Assembly: GCF_015277775.1 (NCBI RefSeq)
Contig: NZ_CP063849.1
Location: forward strand, 186,001-250,000
Origin: Paludibaculum fermentans
GTDB taxonomy: Bacteria; Acidobacteriota; Terriglobia; Bryobacterales; Bryobacteraceae
Direction of reading: 5' to 3'
DNA: 64,000 nucleotides
Under the pieces are notes generated by a model. The model ran no database searches, had not been told where the DNA came from, and saw nothing but the letters and a program-made list of their open reading frames with translations. Of the stretch, positions 63,410 through 64,000 are shown piece after piece (position 1 is the stretch's first letter; every line of letters begins with the position of its first letter). The position numbers and the translations under genes were made by a program.

Positions 63410-64000
63410 ACAACGCCCTGCGCACCTATTTCTGGCGTGGCTCGTTTGCCATCATCATGCTGGTGGCGCTTTACGCCACTTTCGTGCGGTTCTATTACGG
63501 CCTGGGTGCCTCCACGAATCTGAGCGATCAGTTTCCGTGGGGCATCTGGGTTGGTTTCGACGTCCTTTGCGGCGTCGGGCTGGCTGCCGGCGGTTTCACG
63601 CTGGCCGCCATCGTGCATATCTTCAATCTCAAAGCGTATAAGGCAGTGGTCCGGCCCGCGATCCTGACGGCATTCCTCGGTTACCTGCTGGTCACCGTGG
63701 CGCTGATGTTCGACCTGGGCCGGCCTTACCGCGTGTGGCACCCGCTGATTATGTGGAACCCGCGGTCAGTGATGTTTGAGGTGGGCTGGTGCGTGACGCT
63801 GTACACTTCCGTCCTGTTCCTCGAATTCCTCCCAATGGTTCTCGAGAAGCTGGGCCTGGTGAAAGCGCACAGGGTGCTCAAGAATGTGATGCTGCCCATC
63901 ATCATCCTGGGTGTCATCCTCTCCACGCTGCATCAGAGCTCGCTCGGCAGCGTGTTCCTGATCCTGCCCACGAAGCTTCACCCGCTGTGGTACTCACCGC
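63406..64000 (+). CDS. HybB/NrfD-type membrane subunit, 3' partial
   Basis: The visible 198 codons (ATG 63406, overlapping the ferredoxin stop) give a polytopic protein with at least five hydrophobic helices. Opening WRGSFAIIMLVALYATFVRFYYG and the block FPWGIWVGFDVLCGVGLAAGGFTLA are typical of NrfD/HybB, which hold the quinone site. It runs off the end of the window. A large subunit of a group 1 hydrogenase or another catalytic subunit may follow downstream. Confidence 0.88.
   Translation, partial: MNNALRTYFWRGSFAIIMLVALYATFVRFYYGLGASTNLSDQFPWGIWVGFDVLCGVGLAAGGFTLAAIVHIFNLKAYKAVVRPAILTAFLGYLLVTVALMFDLGRPYRVWHPLIMWNPRSVMFEVGWCVTLYTSVLFLEFLPMVLEKLGLVKAHRVLKNVMLPIIILGVILSTLHQSSLGSVFLILPTKLHPLWYSP

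Overview
The window looks like a chromosomal segment of a high-GC Acidobacteriota, most likely of the Solibacter/Bryobacter type. This is inference from gene content: two secreted VWFA-related proteins, a TonB-dependent receptor with an N-terminal carboxypeptidase-regulatory-like domain, LytS/LytTR regulators, many secreted hydrolases, and two types of [NiFe] hydrogenase-related genes. No 16S rRNA or tRNA was seen, so the assignment cannot be fixed from the window alone.

Layout. 1-24.2 kb is mostly core chromosome. It holds the end of a C4 zinc-ribbon coiled-coil protein, a four-gene operon of two tandem LytS-type kinase/LytTR regulator pairs, an alpha/beta hydrolase, and an Old Yellow Enzyme divergent from an ArsR repressor with a strong palindromic operator between them. 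It continues with glucose-6-phosphate isomerase, a GH63/MGH1-like glycosidase, an exported adenylate-kinase-like protein coupled to a VWA protein, RNase P RNA on the minus strand, a 1002-residue OmpA/barrel/Ig-like/PKD surface protein, a MtaB-type methylthiotransferase and an unknown zinc-ribbon protein. A minus-strand block then carries an M20 peptidase, recR, ybaB and dnaX, with the SRP RNA just upstream of dnaX.

24.2-38.2 kb is an accessory island. It starts with a purine-rich repeat tract and a UDG-like gene. Two 5'-truncated genes (TPR and OmpA) then meet head to head at one breakpoint. After them come MazEF, two secreted or unknown proteins, an AbiE type IV toxin-antitoxin pair, a frameshifted winged-helix pseudogene, an AT-richer DGQHR/HEPN-like gene pair, and an 1135-residue HD plus HSP90-type ATPase with a charged repeat tract. 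This is the best place to look for an undescribed defence system.

38.4-44.9 kb is a bidirectional Hox-type [NiFe] hydrogenase operon on the minus strand (hoxE, hoxF fused to a GltD-like module, hoxU, hoxY, hoxH). 45.2-61.7 kb returns to core and secreted functions: a lone Clp N-domain, an M16 peptidase, a YkgJ-type Cys cluster protein, DusB, RNase HI, NadD, a PhoR/PhoB-like two-component system with a Pho-box-like site, a TonB receptor with a beta-helix-like partner, a VWFA protein and an AlkA-like glycosylase. 61.9-64 kb begins a second redox cluster: a membrane-anchored GcvH-like protein, a HybA-like ferredoxin and a HybB/NrfD-like membrane subunit cut by the window end.

How they fit together. 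The Hox operon would exchange electrons between H2 and NAD(P)H in the cytoplasm, with the GltD-like module as a possible second flavin site. The 3' cluster looks like the electron-transfer part of a membrane-bound, uptake-type complex. All functional calls come from motif reading; no database search was run.
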